Below, piece after piece: positions 43,898 through 52,691 of a stretch of DNA of 64,000 nucleotides. This DNA comes from a virus. How positions within the stretch are numbered: the stretch's first letter is position 1; each line of letters starts with the position of its first letter. The notes under the pieces were generated by a model. The model saw only the letters and a program-made list of their open reading frames with translations, had not been told where the DNA came from and searched no databases. The position numbers and the translations under genes were made by a program. Location of the stretch: the IMG/VR virus record IMGVR_UViG_3300034073_002480, positions 1 through 64,000 of that record; one strand, written 5' to 3'.

Positions 43898-44599
43898 ATG
43901 TACAAAATCCCAACCATAGAAGAGAAAAATGACAAACGTAAACCGACTGTAACCTCTGCACATACAGCTACAGGTTTTGTGCGTTTGGAACCATCTGTCT
44001 ATACTGTGCAGCAATACCCTTTGGTAGAACTTTATGGTTATACTGTGTCGTTATTTAATCCTTTCACTGTCGTGCCGTCAAGTTGGCGATTGTTGTCTGT
44101 ACAAAACACCACAGATAGCTCTTTTTTGCCCTCTGTCGCGTCTTTATCTGGTTTAGGTACAAACACATATTACAAGAAACTAAATGCCTTGTACCCGTTG
44201 TTAAACGCCACTGGTGTGACAATACGCCTAGAGTTTGTTGTTTTTACAGATTTGGTTGGGCTTACGAACGATATCTCTATTTTTACTGACCGAGGTGCTG
44301 TTCTGACGCAAGTAAATATCACAGGGCATATAGCTACCTTTTCTTCTACGGTTCGAGAGTTCACGTTGGAGTCTCTGATAGCCACCAAGACAGAGTTCCC
44401 CGTACCAGCTGCTTTGACGTTTACTATGGATATTGACCTTGGTGCTTACACATACTACACTGTTTATAATGTGCCTGTAAGTATAGGTTCTGTAGATTAT
44501 GTTCTGTACAACAACAAGATGTACAATAGGTCACGCACAGTAATACCTGCTGCTGGTACTTTTACAACAAGATCTGGTGGAGGTTTACTGTGGATCTAA
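43898..44599 (+). CDS. Hypothetical tail protein
   Basis: 233 residues, beta-rich. After TIEEKND (a motif copy) come strands and two short homologous-looking segments (VYTVQQYPLVELYGYTVSL; YTYYTVYNVPVSIGSV). No recognised family. It overlaps the hub-like gene by 10 bp. Confidence 0.55.
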   Translation: MYKIPTIEEKNDKRKPTVTSAHTATGFVRLEPSVYTVQQYPLVELYGYTVSLFNPFTVVPSSWRLLSVQNTTDSSFLPSVASLSGLGTNTYYKKLNALYPLLNATGVTIRLEFVVFTDLVGLTNDISIFTDRGAVLTQVNITGHIATFSSTVREFTLESLIATKTEFPVPAALTFTMDIDLGAYTYYTVYNVPVSIGSVDYVLYNNKMYNRSRTVIPAAGTFTTRSGGGLLWI

Positions 44600-47250
44600 G
44601 GAATGTCACACGTATTTTTGTTAACACCCCTGTAGTCAATGGTCGGAAACTAGCTACTGGGGTTCTGCCTGTGGGTGTGCCTACGCAAGTTGAAGGGTCG
44701 CTCAGTATCACCCATACAATCAATGAAGGGTCGGAAATCCGTTTGTCATTCACTACTGTACCTTCTTTTCGTATTGCCCAGTTACGTGCGGAGTTCAAAG
44801 AAGGGTCGTTGCACAGTTACGACTCTAACCAGTATATAGTCACGAACTACGGTGAAACAACTGACACCCAACCACTACAACAATTTGGCATTATCACAAC
44901 TTACACAGTAGAAGTTGTGTTGTTGGTCTACAGTTTTCTCAAAGCACAGATAGCGGTGCGATTACCTTTTCCTTCTACAGGTTCACCTTTTATACCTGCA
45001 CGTGACATCGCTACCAAAGCTGGTGTTGTCTACAACGGTTTTGATTTTCAGATCCCTGTGACGCGTGATTCTGCCGATACATTTTTTACTTTTGTTTTAC
45101 GCGACGAAATAGAGTCTCGTGCTTTTGAGTACCAACATTTTATCTTCTATGGTTCTGGCGTTGTCCAAACAAAACCTTTGCAGTACACACGACCTGTAAG
45201 TGGTGTCATCAGCCCTGTGCAAATATCAGGATCGCCACCTGTTCAGTACAAAAATGCTGTTGTGACATGGGCTAACAATACGCTAGACCCTTTTCGTAAC
45301 GACCCTGATTATCTCAAACCAACCCCGCAAGTATTATATCTAGTAGAGGGTGATCTTTCTGTTTCACAACCACCTGACAATATCACAGCTTTTCGCGATC
45401 AAAAAGGTAATTTTATATCTAGTGTTGGTCTAAACAACCCTGTATCACCTAAAGAAACACCGTTAGACAACCAAACAGGAACTTGGTATCAAGCTACTCG
45501 TGCCTTGCATTTAGTATTTGACAATGGTGGTCAGACAAAAGAAGTACGTATCACCAAAAAAGTAGATGGTGTGACCGAATATGTAGAATCTTACAAATAT
45601 GGATTTATGTTTACTGCTTTTAAATTTGCAACAGCAGGTGGTTCACCATCTAATTATTGGCTGCCTATAGAGTACAAGAAAACTGTCTATAACTACACAA
45701 AAGTAGATCGTGATTTCGACAGCATCAAATACCAAGATCGTAAAGGTATATGGCGTTCCACAGTAATAGCTCCCGAACTCAAAGCTCTGTTGCAAGCATC
45801 ACGTGTAGGTTATTTGACCTCAACTGTAACAACAGGCTACAAGTATTTACGTTTTCAGAACGAAAGCCAAGGTGGTTGGGACATAACCAAGGACACATCT
45901 ATCGCTGGTTCTGTGTTCTGGGGTAAAAGAGTCAAAGGTGGTATAAATGGTGGTACGGGTGGCAATAACACAGCCGAAGCCAATTATTGCCAAGATATGT
46001 TGCAGCTTTATTTGTTTAGGAAAGTACCTATCAACGGCAAAACGCAGTATTATCTAGTAGAATCTGAGTCTATTTACAATGATACATATACCAATACCAA
46101 TAAAGAAATCAACGCCAACATAGAAAAAATAGCATGGTCGGCATTACCTGAATCCCTCCGTAACACAACAACGCCTGATTCCGAAGGATTTGTTGGTATA
46201 GCACGACCTGACCCCGATTCATACAAAGAATATTTAGTGATTAGCGAACGTACTGAAGAGATTGCACTGGCATGGCGTACTAATCCTTTGGCGAAGCTAT
46301 ATGATGGTGAAAACCAAACAGTTGCGGAAAAAGCACCTGTGGTCAAACCTAATGCACTACCTTCGACTTATTTACCTTCGTTGGAACCATATGTGATAGG
46401 TGAAAACACAATAGCGACCGTAGAAAGAAAGGTTATCCCCAACCGTAATACAACAGGTAATCACAACAACATACTACAAGAAAACGATAAATATAAACTG
46501 CCACCTCAAGCTATCCAAAATGCCACTCGCTTCATAGGAACAAATAAGACATCTGATCGCATCGACAAATATGTAGAGTACACAACAACAAATACTAGCA
46601 GAGGCACTAACTTTGATGAGCAAGCGGCTTTAACAACTTTTGCTGAATACGAAGGTCGTCCCCCTCTGGCAACTGTCCAACGCACAGCAGCTTTACAATC
46701 TGACATCCAAGACGACCCCTTCTATAAGAAAGACAAAGAGTACTACTACACAGCTTTGTTGGACTCCGATTATCCTACAGATGACTCCACAGCTTCTTTT
46801 ACTTTACTCGAAACCAAACAGTCGGATCTTGCTGGTACACGAAGAGCGTTAGATTTTCGGTTGCAGTTAGAGAATGCTTCATCCACACAAGAATTAACAG
46901 TTGACCTTGGTTATTACCGACCTGAGTATAAGGTAGGTTCATTGACGACTATAGCTGAATACGATGGACAATGGTTGATTCGTAAAGTAGAACATGGTTT
47001 TGACTTTAGTGGTGCTTTCATGACGAACAAACCAACACGGTTGACACTTGGCTATTGGTACTTTGTACAGTCACAAATAACTACATCCGAGTTTACAAAG
47101 CAGTCACCTACAGCATTACCTTATAATCCTTCCCGTTATAATGTAATTGGTGGTAAGTACCCGTTAGATTTTCAGAAATTGCCTAACATGCCTTCTCTCA
47201 CAGGCTCTAGAGGTAACGAACAACCCTCATTAGCTTTCGTGGATTTTTAA
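44590..47250 (+). CDS. Tail hub / baseplate-like protein
   Basis: 886 residues from a GTG start, since no early in-frame ATG exists. The first 90 residues form a beta start. A long linker region with basic and tyrosine-rich stretches follows. The C-terminal 110 residues (STQELTVDLGYYRPEYKVGSLTTIAEYDGQ, then IRKVEHGFDFSG) match the ending of phage hub proteins of the gpD/Tal type, where a strand precedes WxVxxVxH. The function is inferred from this ending and position. Confidence 0.55.
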   Translation: MDLRNVTRIFVNTPVVNGRKLATGVLPVGVPTQVEGSLSITHTINEGSEIRLSFTTVPSFRIAQLRAEFKEGSLHSYDSNQYIVTNYGETTDTQPLQQFGIITTYTVEVVLLVYSFLKAQIAVRLPFPSTGSPFIPARDIATKAGVVYNGFDFQIPVTRDSADTFFTFVLRDEIESRAFEYQHFIFYGSGVVQTKPLQYTRPVSGVISPVQISGSPPVQYKNAVVTWANNTLDPFRNDPDYLKPTPQVLYLVEGDLSVSQPPDNITAFRDQKGNFISSVGLNNPVSPKETPLDNQTGTWYQATRALHLVFDNGGQTKEVRITKKVDGVTEYVESYKYGFMFTAFKFATAGGSPSNYWLPIEYKKTVYNYTKVDRDFDSIKYQDRKGIWRSTVIAPELKALLQASRVGYLTSTVTTGYKYLRFQNESQGGWDITKDTSIAGSVFWGKRVKGGINGGTGGNNTAEANYCQDMLQLYLFRKVPINGKTQYYLVESESIYNDTYTNTNKEINANIEKIAWSALPESLRNTTTPDSEGFVGIARPDPDSYKEYLVISERTEEIALAWRTNPLAKLYDGENQTVAEKAPVVKPNALPSTYLPSLEPYVIGENTIATVERKVIPNRNTTGNHNNILQENDKYKLPPQAIQNATRFIGTNKTSDRIDKYVEYTTTNTSRGTNFDEQAALTTFAEYEGRPPLATVQRTAALQSDIQDDPFYKKDKEYYYTALLDSDYPTDDSTASFTLLETKQSDLAGTRRALDFRLQLENASSTQELTVDLGYYRPEYKVGSLTTIAEYDGQWLIRKVEHGFDFSGAFMTNKPTRLTLGYWYFVQSQITTSEFTKQSPTALPYNPSRYNVIGGKYPLDFQKLPNMPSLTGSRGNEQPSLAFVDF

Positions 47251-47253
47251 CCT

Positions 47254-47424
47254 ATGGACAATACACAAGCACAAGTTTTACATAATTTCCGTTCTTTATT
47301 TGGTCGTTACAAAGCTGTAGTAACACAAAATGAACGTACAACACGGATCACTGTTGATAACAAAACTGTAGAGGTCAATAAGATTCGTACAAGACAAACA
47401 CAGCAGCAGACTATAAGATTATGA
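47254..47424 (+). CDS. Tiny basic tail-region protein
   Basis: 56 residues starting MDNTQAQVLHNFRSLFGRYK and ending in a basic glutamine-rich stretch. It starts 4 bp after the hub-like gene stop and overlaps the next gene by ATGA, so it is a real member of the operon. Confidence 0.6.
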   Translation: MDNTQAQVLHNFRSLFGRYKAVVTQNERTTRITVDNKTVEVNKIRTRQTQQQTIRL

Positions 47425-48941
47425 CACAACCTCAAGAAGTGCTGAGAAATTACCAACAGTTGTTATTAGATAACAACACTGTGCAACAAGGATCATTTTC
47501 TTCTGTGGTTTTGAATGACGCTGAGATACAAGGTGGTAATAATAAAGTAGCACAACAGACAAAAATAACTCAACGTAGAAAGAAAAATCCAATACAAAGA
47601 TTTGATGCGCCGCTTGTTGTTGTTTTTAAAGATATAGTTGAAGGTAGTCCATCTTACCTTAGGTATTTGATAAGTGATGGTGAAACAACACCTGAAGAAG
47701 TGCTTAATGATATAAACTCTAGTATTTTAACAGCTTCAAAAACTTTTGGGGGATATTATGTACATGCTTATAAAAATGATCCTGATTTGACTTTAGGATT
47801 ATTAACAGAAGGTAGTTTAGAGTTTACAAATTTTACAGCATTGTCAGGTAATAGTTTTCAAGTTTTTCAACATGGTTTATATGTAACTTTAGGGGTAGGT
47901 GTTGAAGTCGATTTCCCTATCCTCGGATGTTTAACTACATCTTTTTATTTTCGTGAAAAAGATAGTTCTGGTAATATAAATACTGGTGATACTTTAAGAA
48001 AAAATACCAGACTAGTCCAAACAGATCCAGAAGGTAACAAAAGACATTTTTTGATTTATTTACCATCTGATGCAAGTACATCTGTAACAATAACAAACTC
48101 CGAAATAACCGTAACTATAGATGGTTTTGACGAGATATTAGATTTAGAGGATATGATTGAAGTAAGAGTCGAAGGCTCTTTAGAAGAGTATTGGTACGGA
48201 GATTATAGTACAGAGCTTAACCCTGTAAGACTAGGAGATGAATACACATGGGAGATTATAACTTGCACATTTCCTGATGGTTGGCAATATCCAGCTCCTC
48301 CTGATTTCTCTACGCCAATATGGATACCTGCTAATCAAATTGGTGTATCTAAAGCAATAACCGCTACATATGATCTCACAGGTAATTTCTCATATGATGA
48401 TGAACAAGATGCCAGTTTTACAAGATCAGCTGCACCTGCACCACCATTCTCTATCCAATGGTCGCCACCATTACCATCATTTACTGTACCTTTAGCACTT
48501 TCTCCTGGTAATATCATAAATGTAAATACATCATCTGGTATTTTTCAGTTACTGTGCATAGGTTTGGATCAAGCTGATTTTATATTCCAAGAGTTATCAG
48601 GTGAAAATACTGTATATGCGTACTACAACGGGAGTAACAGAAAAGAGTTTGATGTTGAATCTTTTCGCACACCAGTTGATCTATTCCCTGAAGAAGATGA
48701 TCCTAGAAACGATGAATATATTGTTTTTAATCGTGTTTCTGGTATAAATTACACGCCTAACCTTGTAGATGGGGTTATATATGCGTTAACCAAGCACAGA
48801 AGTGAAGATGAAATAATCAAAAAACAGTGGGCTGCGATTGTAGTTAATCTATCTGGTTCAGCACCTTCCTTCAGTGTTGAATATTTTGACTACACTTTAA
48901 ATACAGACTTAGAAATAGAGGATATGAGCTGTATCTTGTAA
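47421..48941 (+). CDS. Hypothetical tail protein, 506 aa
   Basis: A beta-rich acidic protein. The N-terminal helix (QEVLRNYQQLLLDNN) is followed by repeated beta blocks including a proline-rich stretch (PAPPFSIQWSPPLPSF, about 337-352). The gene is somewhat richer in AT than neighbours. It lies directly before the portal gene. No family recognised. A fibre or tip role is possible. Confidence 0.6.
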   Translation: MTQPQEVLRNYQQLLLDNNTVQQGSFSSVVLNDAEIQGGNNKVAQQTKITQRRKKNPIQRFDAPLVVVFKDIVEGSPSYLRYLISDGETTPEEVLNDINSSILTASKTFGGYYVHAYKNDPDLTLGLLTEGSLEFTNFTALSGNSFQVFQHGLYVTLGVGVEVDFPILGCLTTSFYFREKDSSGNINTGDTLRKNTRLVQTDPEGNKRHFLIYLPSDASTSVTITNSEITVTIDGFDEILDLEDMIEVRVEGSLEEYWYGDYSTELNPVRLGDEYTWEIITCTFPDGWQYPAPPDFSTPIWIPANQIGVSKAITATYDLTGNFSYDDEQDASFTRSAAPAPPFSIQWSPPLPSFTVPLALSPGNIINVNTSSGIFQLLCIGLDQADFIFQELSGENTVYAYYNGSNRKEFDVESFRTPVDLFPEEDDPRNDEYIVFNRVSGINYTPNLVDGVIYALTKHRSEDEIIKKQWAAIVVNLSGSAPSFSVEYFDYTLNTDLEIEDMSCIL

Positions 48942-48975
48942 TGTGATATCATAAGATTATATATATACAAAAATT

Positions 48976-50481
48976 ATGGCACTATTCCCCCATGTAATCA
49001 CATCCAAGAACATAGAAAGAAGAGATGGCAATCCTCTGTATGAGGAGTTCCAGCCATCTTTATATGTACCTACTAATGCCCGTCTGACATCATCTGTACA
49101 GGCGTTGACAGGACGTTATATCACAGAGTTGTATTCACCGAAGCGTCGTGTGTATAACGAATGGATTAAGATGCTTGATAAAGATCCTATCGCGGCATTT
49201 TGTGCAGGTATCAAGGTGTTACGCGCACAGATTACTTTTGGGGAATATACACATCCTAACAAAGACTACCAGCAGTTCATACGCCAGAACTTTGCCAATA
49301 TGGAAGGTAGTTTCCGCAACGTATTGGCACGTCTTGCAAGCGCTATGACTTTTGGTTGTTCTGTAGCTGAGGTTAACTTCTCTTCTACGGTTCCAGGTTT
49401 TAGAGGCAAGTGGATGTTGAAAGACATCAATGTGCTGGATATCCGTAACTTATCTGCTCGTGGTAAATGTGGTCGTGTCACAGAATGGGGTTATAGAGAC
49501 AGATACAACAACACAGTATATATTGACCATCGCAAGTGCCTACATATTACAAATACAGATCTTATACCTTTTAATACAGACTTGATATGGGGATCTGCTG
49601 ATTGTGAACGTGCATTGAATTGGTATAAGCTGAGACAGTTGGTAGCTACTGAATTTGCTATTGCTGCGAAGAACAATGCTACAGGTATATTGTGGGGGCA
49701 GACTAGTAGTTCAGCAAAAATGCAGCTTTATGATGCAAATGATCAATTAAGATTAGATTCTTCGGGTAAAGCTTTAACTGTATCTAAACAGAAAGCATTA
49801 TATATGCAGTTGAAAGAACTTGACCAAAATGATTTAATTGTTACTGATCTTGATACAGATTTAAAAATCTTGCAAACCCAGACTGGGGAAGCTTTTTGGT
49901 CTTATGCTTTCGATTTAATTGAGAAGAACCTTGCCCTCAGCTTCCATGTCCCAGTTACGCTCTTTAGAGAGTCAGTGTCGGGTAGTTTTGGCAATACAGG
50001 TCTCTCACAGAATCATAAATCCATGTTAGATTCAGGAGTAGAAAGCGTAGTACAATGTATTAGAGAATCGATTCTAGAGCGTGTAGTTAAACCATTACTT
50101 ATATGGGAATTTGGAAAGATACCTGAAGATAATTATGGTTCCTTTGAGTTCTTAGTTCCTGAATCTGCTGTTGATAGGAACAGTTTGGTGAGTACGGCGC
50201 TAAGTGCGGTCGCGAGTGGGGTTATAGATGCCAATGACAAGGGACTACAAAACTTTGTAAGAAAATCTATTGGGCTAGATCCTCAAACAGATGCAGAGAA
50301 GGCTGACGCAGAAAAACTTCAGCAACTTGATATTGTCACGAAGTGGTTGAACAGCCATGCTAGTCAACAAGCAGCTAAATCTCAGATAGATGAAGCACAA
50401 GTGAAACAAAAAGAGTTACAACAAGTAGACCCTAACTTAGAAGAAAAGTCTGTTGATCCTGATAACCAGCAATATCCATAA
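48976..50481 (+). CDS. Portal protein (Mu gp29 / DUF935-like)
   Basis: 501 residues. The clip/stem pattern is recognisable: KMLDKDPIAAFCAGIKVLRAQI (about 67-88), AMTFGCSVAEVNFSS (about 127-141), DIRNLSARGKCGRVTEWGYRD, GSADCERALNWYKLRQLVATEF. Then come LIEKNLALSFHVPVTLFRESVSGSFGNTG, the typical DUF935 signature, and ESAVDRNSLVSTALSAVASGV. A glutamine-rich acidic tail follows. The portal is the DNA gate at the head vertex. It normally follows terL, but here it sits after the tail genes. Confidence 0.85.
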   Translation: MALFPHVITSKNIERRDGNPLYEEFQPSLYVPTNARLTSSVQALTGRYITELYSPKRRVYNEWIKMLDKDPIAAFCAGIKVLRAQITFGEYTHPNKDYQQFIRQNFANMEGSFRNVLARLASAMTFGCSVAEVNFSSTVPGFRGKWMLKDINVLDIRNLSARGKCGRVTEWGYRDRYNNTVYIDHRKCLHITNTDLIPFNTDLIWGSADCERALNWYKLRQLVATEFAIAAKNNATGILWGQTSSSAKMQLYDANDQLRLDSSGKALTVSKQKALYMQLKELDQNDLIVTDLDTDLKILQTQTGEAFWSYAFDLIEKNLALSFHVPVTLFRESVSGSFGNTGLSQNHKSMLDSGVESVVQCIRESILERVVKPLLIWEFGKIPEDNYGSFEFLVPESAVDRNSLVSTALSAVASGVIDANDKGLQNFVRKSIGLDPQTDAEKADAEKLQQLDIVTKWLNSHASQQAAKSQIDEAQVKQKELQQVDPNLEEKSVDPDNQQYP

Positions 50482-50483
50482 TA

Positions 50484-50492
50484 TGCTATAAT
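50484..50492 (+). promoter_or_regulatory. Extended -10 promoter for the third GIY-YIG gene
   Basis: TATGCTATAAT: TGC followed by a perfect TATAAT, immediately after the portal stop and about 110 bp before the endonuclease ATG. Confidence 0.5.
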
Positions 50493-50539
50493 ATACTGAA
50501 GAGAGTAGGTGGAATTAATTACCCCACTGACAAGAAATC

Positions 50540-50594
50540 CCAGTTAAGTTTCTCTCTCTTTTCCTTATTAACTGAATCCCCACATCTTAACTGG
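50540..50594 (+). promoter_or_regulatory. Inverted repeat in the leader of the third GIY-YIG gene
   Basis: CCAGTTAAG (50540) and CTTAACTGG (50586) pair perfectly; the second arm ends 8 bp before the ATG at 50603. The structure could hide the start region. No good Shine-Dalgarno is visible. Confidence 0.5.
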
Positions 50595-50602
50595 TAACAA
50601 AA

Positions 50603-51736
50603 ATGCAATACAAGATTTGTGACTTTAATAATAAGCAAATTCTTCCTGAGCTTAAAAAACAAGGAATTTACAAGATCGAGACATCTGATAACAGATGTTA
50701 TGTAGGTAGCGCAGGACGTAATTTTAGACATAGATGGACTGGGCATCTACATTCCTTACGAAACAACAAACATCATTCTCAGTATTTGCAGAATATCTTC
50801 AATAAATATGGTGAAGATTTTCTACAGTTTTCTATTTTGGAAGTCGTTACTAAAGATAAAGAGCAGCTTATAAGTCGTGAACAGTATTGGATTGATTTGC
50901 TACAACCTTGTCTGAATATTTGCCCTAATGCTGGTAACAATCTTGGTTACAAACACACAGAAGAATTTAAATTAAATAGGTCAAAACAGTCTAGAGAAAA
51001 GAGTGATTTTGAAGGTGTTGTAATAACACAGACAGGTAGATTCAGCGCTCAAATCTATGTACGTGGTAACAGAGTAGGTCTAGGGTGCTATGGCACACGT
51101 GAGGAAGCATTACAAGCTAGAGAAGAAGGTAAACTAACTTTCTGGAATGACTCCGTAGATGCAATGTCTGAAGAAGAGTTGGCTGTTTTTATAAAGCAAC
51201 GTAAAGAAAGTAGAAATGGTTATCTGATGATGCCATCAAAAACTGGTGAGTACTATATAGATTTCCAGCGAAATAGGTATATTTTTAAACATACTAGACC
51301 TAAATACCACTGTAAGTATTTTAAAACTCTTGAAGAGGCAGTAATCTACAGGGATGCATATCTGGCTTCAGGTTGTAGTTTAGAAACACCTAAAAAAGTT
51401 GCAAACTCTGGCGAGAAGCATATTAGAGTTACTGATTGTGGTAACTATAGATTCTATATTAGAAAGCCTAATTATAGTCAGATTTTTAAGACATTAGAAG
51501 AAGCTGTTGCCGCGAGAGATGCTTATTTTGCAAAAGACTATAAAGAAACTAGCTCTAGAAAACCACCAAAATCTGGTCATAAACTTATAAGAGAGACTCG
51601 CTATAACACTTACGAGTTTAGGCACAGTCCAACTAAACATCATAAATACTTCCCAACACTTGAAGAAGCAGTCGCGTACAAACAACAGTACCTCGAAAAT
51701 CTAAAAGCCTCACACCAGAATCCAACTGATGACTAG
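50603..51736 (+). CDS. GIY-YIG homing endonuclease with repeated AP2-like modules
   Basis: 377 residues. The nuclease domain (about 18-105) has GIYKIET, CYVGSA and RHRWTGHLHSLR. After a short NUMOD-like segment come three or four AP2-like units: GRFSAQIYVRGNRVGLGCYG (about 147-166), GEYYIDFQRNRYIFKHTRPK, NYRFYIRKPNYSQIFKT and TYEFRHSPTKHHKYFPTLEE. Each ends with a TLEEAV(I/A) helix. The gene sits between portal and tRNA cluster. Confidence 0.9.
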   Translation: MQYKICDFNNKQILPELKKQGIYKIETSDNRCYVGSAGRNFRHRWTGHLHSLRNNKHHSQYLQNIFNKYGEDFLQFSILEVVTKDKEQLISREQYWIDLLQPCLNICPNAGNNLGYKHTEEFKLNRSKQSREKSDFEGVVITQTGRFSAQIYVRGNRVGLGCYGTREEALQAREEGKLTFWNDSVDAMSEEELAVFIKQRKESRNGYLMMPSKTGEYYIDFQRNRYIFKHTRPKYHCKYFKTLEEAVIYRDAYLASGCSLETPKKVANSGEKHIRVTDCGNYRFYIRKPNYSQIFKTLEEAVAARDAYFAKDYKETSSRKPPKSGHKLIRETRYNTYEFRHSPTKHHKYFPTLEEAVAYKQQYLENLKASHQNPTDD

Positions 51737-51779
51737 GGATTACAAAACCCTTGTTTTAAGCACTAAACTAGTGAGGCAT

Positions 51780-51856
51780 TGGCTTGTCAGGAAGGATTTG
51801 AACCTTCGACATCCGAGGTAGAAGCTCGGTGTTCTTATCCGCTGAACTACTGACAA
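51780..51856 (-). tRNA. tRNA-Arg (anticodon UCU)
   Basis: Acceptor TTGTCAG pairs with CTGACAA, discriminator G, and CCA is encoded. The anticodon stem is CCGAG/CTCGG with loop CTTCTAC. The T-arm is GAAGG TTCAAAT CCTTC. The 5' end abuts the tRNA-Gln 3' end with no spacer. It reads AGA codons, which are common in this genome. Confidence 0.9.
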
Positions 51857-51927
51857 TTCCTTCGCTACGGGTCGAACGTAGAATAGAAGATCCAAATTCT
51901 TCTGTGATACCATTTCACTACAAAGGA
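51857..51927 (-). tRNA. tRNA-Gln (anticodon UUG), no encoded CCA
   Basis: Acceptor TCCTTTG/CGAAGGA, D-stem GTG/CAC, anticodon stem GAAGA/TCTTC with loop ATTTGGA (TTG), T-arm CTACG TTCGACC CGTAG. The discriminator A is followed directly by the first base of tRNA-Arg, so the CCA must be added after cutting. Confidence 0.9.
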
Positions 51928-51928
51928 T

Positions 51929-52007
51929 TGGACGCAGGTGTTGGAATTGCACCAACTGATATCCAAGTTATGAGCATGGCAAGCCTGTCTGTCGCTCCGT
52001 ACCTGCT
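51929..52007 (-). tRNA. tRNA-Met-like (anticodon CAU), atypical
   Basis: The anticodon loop is CTCATAA, the T-arm GTTGG TGCAATT CCAAC, and the 3' end TCCA is encoded. The acceptor AGCAGGT/ACCTGCG pairs over six positions with A1-G72 unpaired. The anticodon stem CCATG/CTTGG has one mismatch, and the D-arm joint is one base long. The CAU anticodon could also be a modified Ile tRNA. An unpaired 1-72 is an initiator trait. Confidence 0.6.
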
Positions 52008-52015
52008 TGTCTATT

Positions 52016-52024
52016 ATCATAACA
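52016..52024 (-). promoter_or_regulatory. Extended -10 promoter of the tRNA cluster
   Basis: The minus strand reads GTGTGTTATGATAATAG. TGT followed by TATGAT lies 9 bp before the first tRNA base, the distance expected for initiation at the tRNA 5' end. Confidence 0.5.
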
Positions 52025-52026
52025 CA

Positions 52027-52302
52027 CTATTTATCAATTTTAACAATATCAACCATCGAGAAGTCACGATAAGCTTTCTTTTCTACGTCCCAACAAGTTA
52101 ACAACCAGTTAGGTTTTGGATGGTACTCTGTCGTGCCATACCACACGTTGATTGGTATAATAACACGTTCACTGGTTTGCCCCTTGTAATTCTTGTATAA
52201 AATGTGCAGTCCTGATACCCAGCTCAAACCGTCAAAATAGTAGGTCTTAGTATCTTTATCGGTGAAAGAGTCACCTAGTTTGTAGTTAGCTTTATCTTGC
52301 AT
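52027..52302 (-). CDS. Hypothetical protein, 91 aa
   Basis: From the ATG at 52302. A beta-rich small protein, aromatic (YYFDGLSWVSGLHILY, VWYGTTEYHPKPNWLLTCWD). No family recognised. It is the last protein gene before the tRNA cluster, whose promoter lies at its 3' end. Confidence 0.55.
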   Translation of the reverse strand: MQDKANYKLGDSFTDKDTKTYYFDGLSWVSGLHILYKNYKGQTSERVIIPINVWYGTTEYHPKPNWLLTCWDVEKKAYRDFSMVDIVKIDK

Positions 52303-52320
52303 TTTAATCAAAATCTACAC

Positions 52321-52398
52321 CTACTTGTTTGACCACTCTTTACGTGTACGTACCTTAGCAGTACCAGCCATAACTTCCTCTAGCTTTAGTTTTTTCAT
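52321..52398 (-). CDS. Possible 25-aa peptide
   Basis: MKKLKLEEVMAGTAKVRTR and a short basic end. It overlaps the 52355-52450 frame. Either or both could be real. Weak. Confidence 0.25.
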   Translation of the reverse strand: MKKLKLEEVMAGTAKVRTRKEWSNK

Positions 52399-52450
52399 TA
52401 GGAAACATCTCTTCCAAATCTTCTACTGGTAGCCCTGTCAATACAGACAT
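52355..52450 (-). CDS. Possible 31-aa peptide
   Basis: MSVLTGLPVEDLEEMFPNEK followed by a short basic and aromatic end (SYGWYC). The sequence looks protein-like and lies 10 bp after the previous stop, but nothing else supports it. Confidence 0.3.
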   Translation of the reverse strand: MSVLTGLPVEDLEEMFPNEKTKARGSYGWYC

Positions 52451-52460
52451 ACACTCAATT

Positions 52461-52691
52461 TTACTTTGTGTCACGCAACAACCTCCGCAACTCTTCTGTT
52501 GGTGCAGGTGGATTTTCCATAAGCCCTACAAACTTCTCTGCATCTTTGGTGGACAAACGTAGCACAGAGTTATCTTTTAGAGGTGTAGTTTCTAACCATT
52601 CTTTATAACCAACAATCGCGTCAAGCTGACCACTGTGTATTGCCGAAGTCACGAATGATTCATACTGTAATCTGTTTTGTTCTTCTGTCAT
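52461..52691 (-). CDS. Small hypothetical protein, 76 aa
   Basis: Helical, acidic (LDAIVGYKEWLETT, APTEELRRLLRDTK). It overlaps the RuvC gene stop by 4 bp, so it is co-translated. No recognised family. Confidence 0.6.
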   Translation of the reverse strand: MTEEQNRLQYESFVTSAIHSGQLDAIVGYKEWLETTPLKDNSVLRLSTKDAEKFVGLMENPPAPTEELRRLLRDTK

